Shown here: piece by piece, positions 6,197-6,412 of the stretch | How the letters are laid out: every line of letters begins with the position of its first letter | Position numbering within the stretch: position 1 is the first letter of the stretch | DNA from: Chloroflexota bacterium | GTDB lineage: Bacteria; Chloroflexota; Anaerolineae; J036; Brachytrichaceae | Length of the DNA stretch: 6,412 nt | Direction: 5' to 3' | NCBI GenBank assembly: GCA_021813225.1 | Contig: JAKALH010000175.1 | Location: 1-6,412, forward strand | Made by a program: the position numbers and the translations under genes | The notes under the pieces: model-generated | What the model saw: only the letters and a program-made list of their open reading frames with translations | What the model was told of the DNA's origin: nothing | Databases searched by the model: none

Positions 6197-6412
6197 TCAG
6201 CCGTTTACGGCGGGATTTTCCGGCGGCGGTTTGCGCTGCAGCGGGCGTCGCACTGGCCGGCGCGGAGGTGCGGCATCGGCGGGATGAGATTCAGGCGCGC
6301 CTGGCCGCGGGGCATCCACCGGCGGTGTGCGCTCGCCGGCATGGCGGGCGTGCTCGCTGCGCTCGTGACGATGCGTGTGGCGGGCGGCCGGCGCGGCTGC
6401 CTGCCCTTGCGG
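6197..6412 (-). CDS. C-terminal low-complexity tail of an unidentified protein (5' end beyond window)
   Basis: From the right edge, this minus-strand frame is open for 71 codons and ends at a TGA at 6197-6199. The residues are rich in Pro, Arg, Ala and His (for example HTHRHERSEHARHAGERTPP, then PRRPVRRPL and RKPPPENPAVNG), as in a disordered basic C-terminal tail. There are no domain motifs, so no function can be given; basic tails of this kind occur on RNA-binding proteins and helicases, but this is only a comparison. The alternative minus-strand frame is Arg/Cys-rich and looks less natural. The reading frame could also be chance openness in GC-rich DNA. Confidence 0.45.
   Translation of the reverse strand, partial: PQGQAAAPAARHTHRHERSEHARHAGERTPPVDAPRPGAPESHPADAAPPRRPVRRPLQRKPPPENPAVNG

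Overview
The window is GC-rich bacterial chromosome with tightly packed, single-copy, housekeeping-type genes and no sign of a mobile element, prophage, CRISPR array or RNA gene. A divergent primase/secG pair followed by a family 5 solute-binding protein and a small methyltransferase, the character of the primase N-terminus, and weak or absent Shine-Dalgarno sequences fit a member of the Chloroflexota (Anaerolineae-like). That assignment is inference from remembered family character, not from a search.

Layout. Positions 1-734 (minus strand) hold the N-terminal 244 residues of DNA primase DnaG, cut by the window edge. A 62-bp divergent intergenic region carries a good -10 box for each direction. 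Rightward come secG (797-1030), a membrane-anchored family 5 extracellular solute-binding protein (1117-2808), a class I SAM-dependent methyltransferase (2856-3656), an FAD-dependent oxidoreductase of the DAO/PuuB-like group (3733-5094), and an 86-residue predicted single-span membrane protein of unknown function (5122-5382). A perfect 20-bp stem hairpin at 5403-5445 separates this rightward block from a convergent LmbE/PIG-L family deacetylase (5448-6143, minus). Upstream of that gene, an open frame running off the right edge (6197-6412, minus) looks like the low-complexity C-terminal tail of another minus-strand protein.

How the genes relate. SecG is an accessory subunit of the SecYEG protein-export channel, and its neighbour is an exported or membrane-anchored solute-binding protein with no ABC permease or ATPase beside it. 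The methyltransferase, oxidoreductase and small membrane protein share a strand with short gaps, but no common pathway is evident.

The most notable features are these: (1) all four residues that normally bind zinc in the DnaG primase domain are replaced (S34, Q37, D55, S58) while the surrounding fold motifs and spacing are intact; (2) both dnaG and secG have a TANNNT box 6-7 nt before the ATG, predicting leaderless transcripts in both directions; (3) the 43-nt perfect hairpin between the convergent genes has nested palindromes and no obvious T-tract. I found no convincing new multi-gene system in this window.
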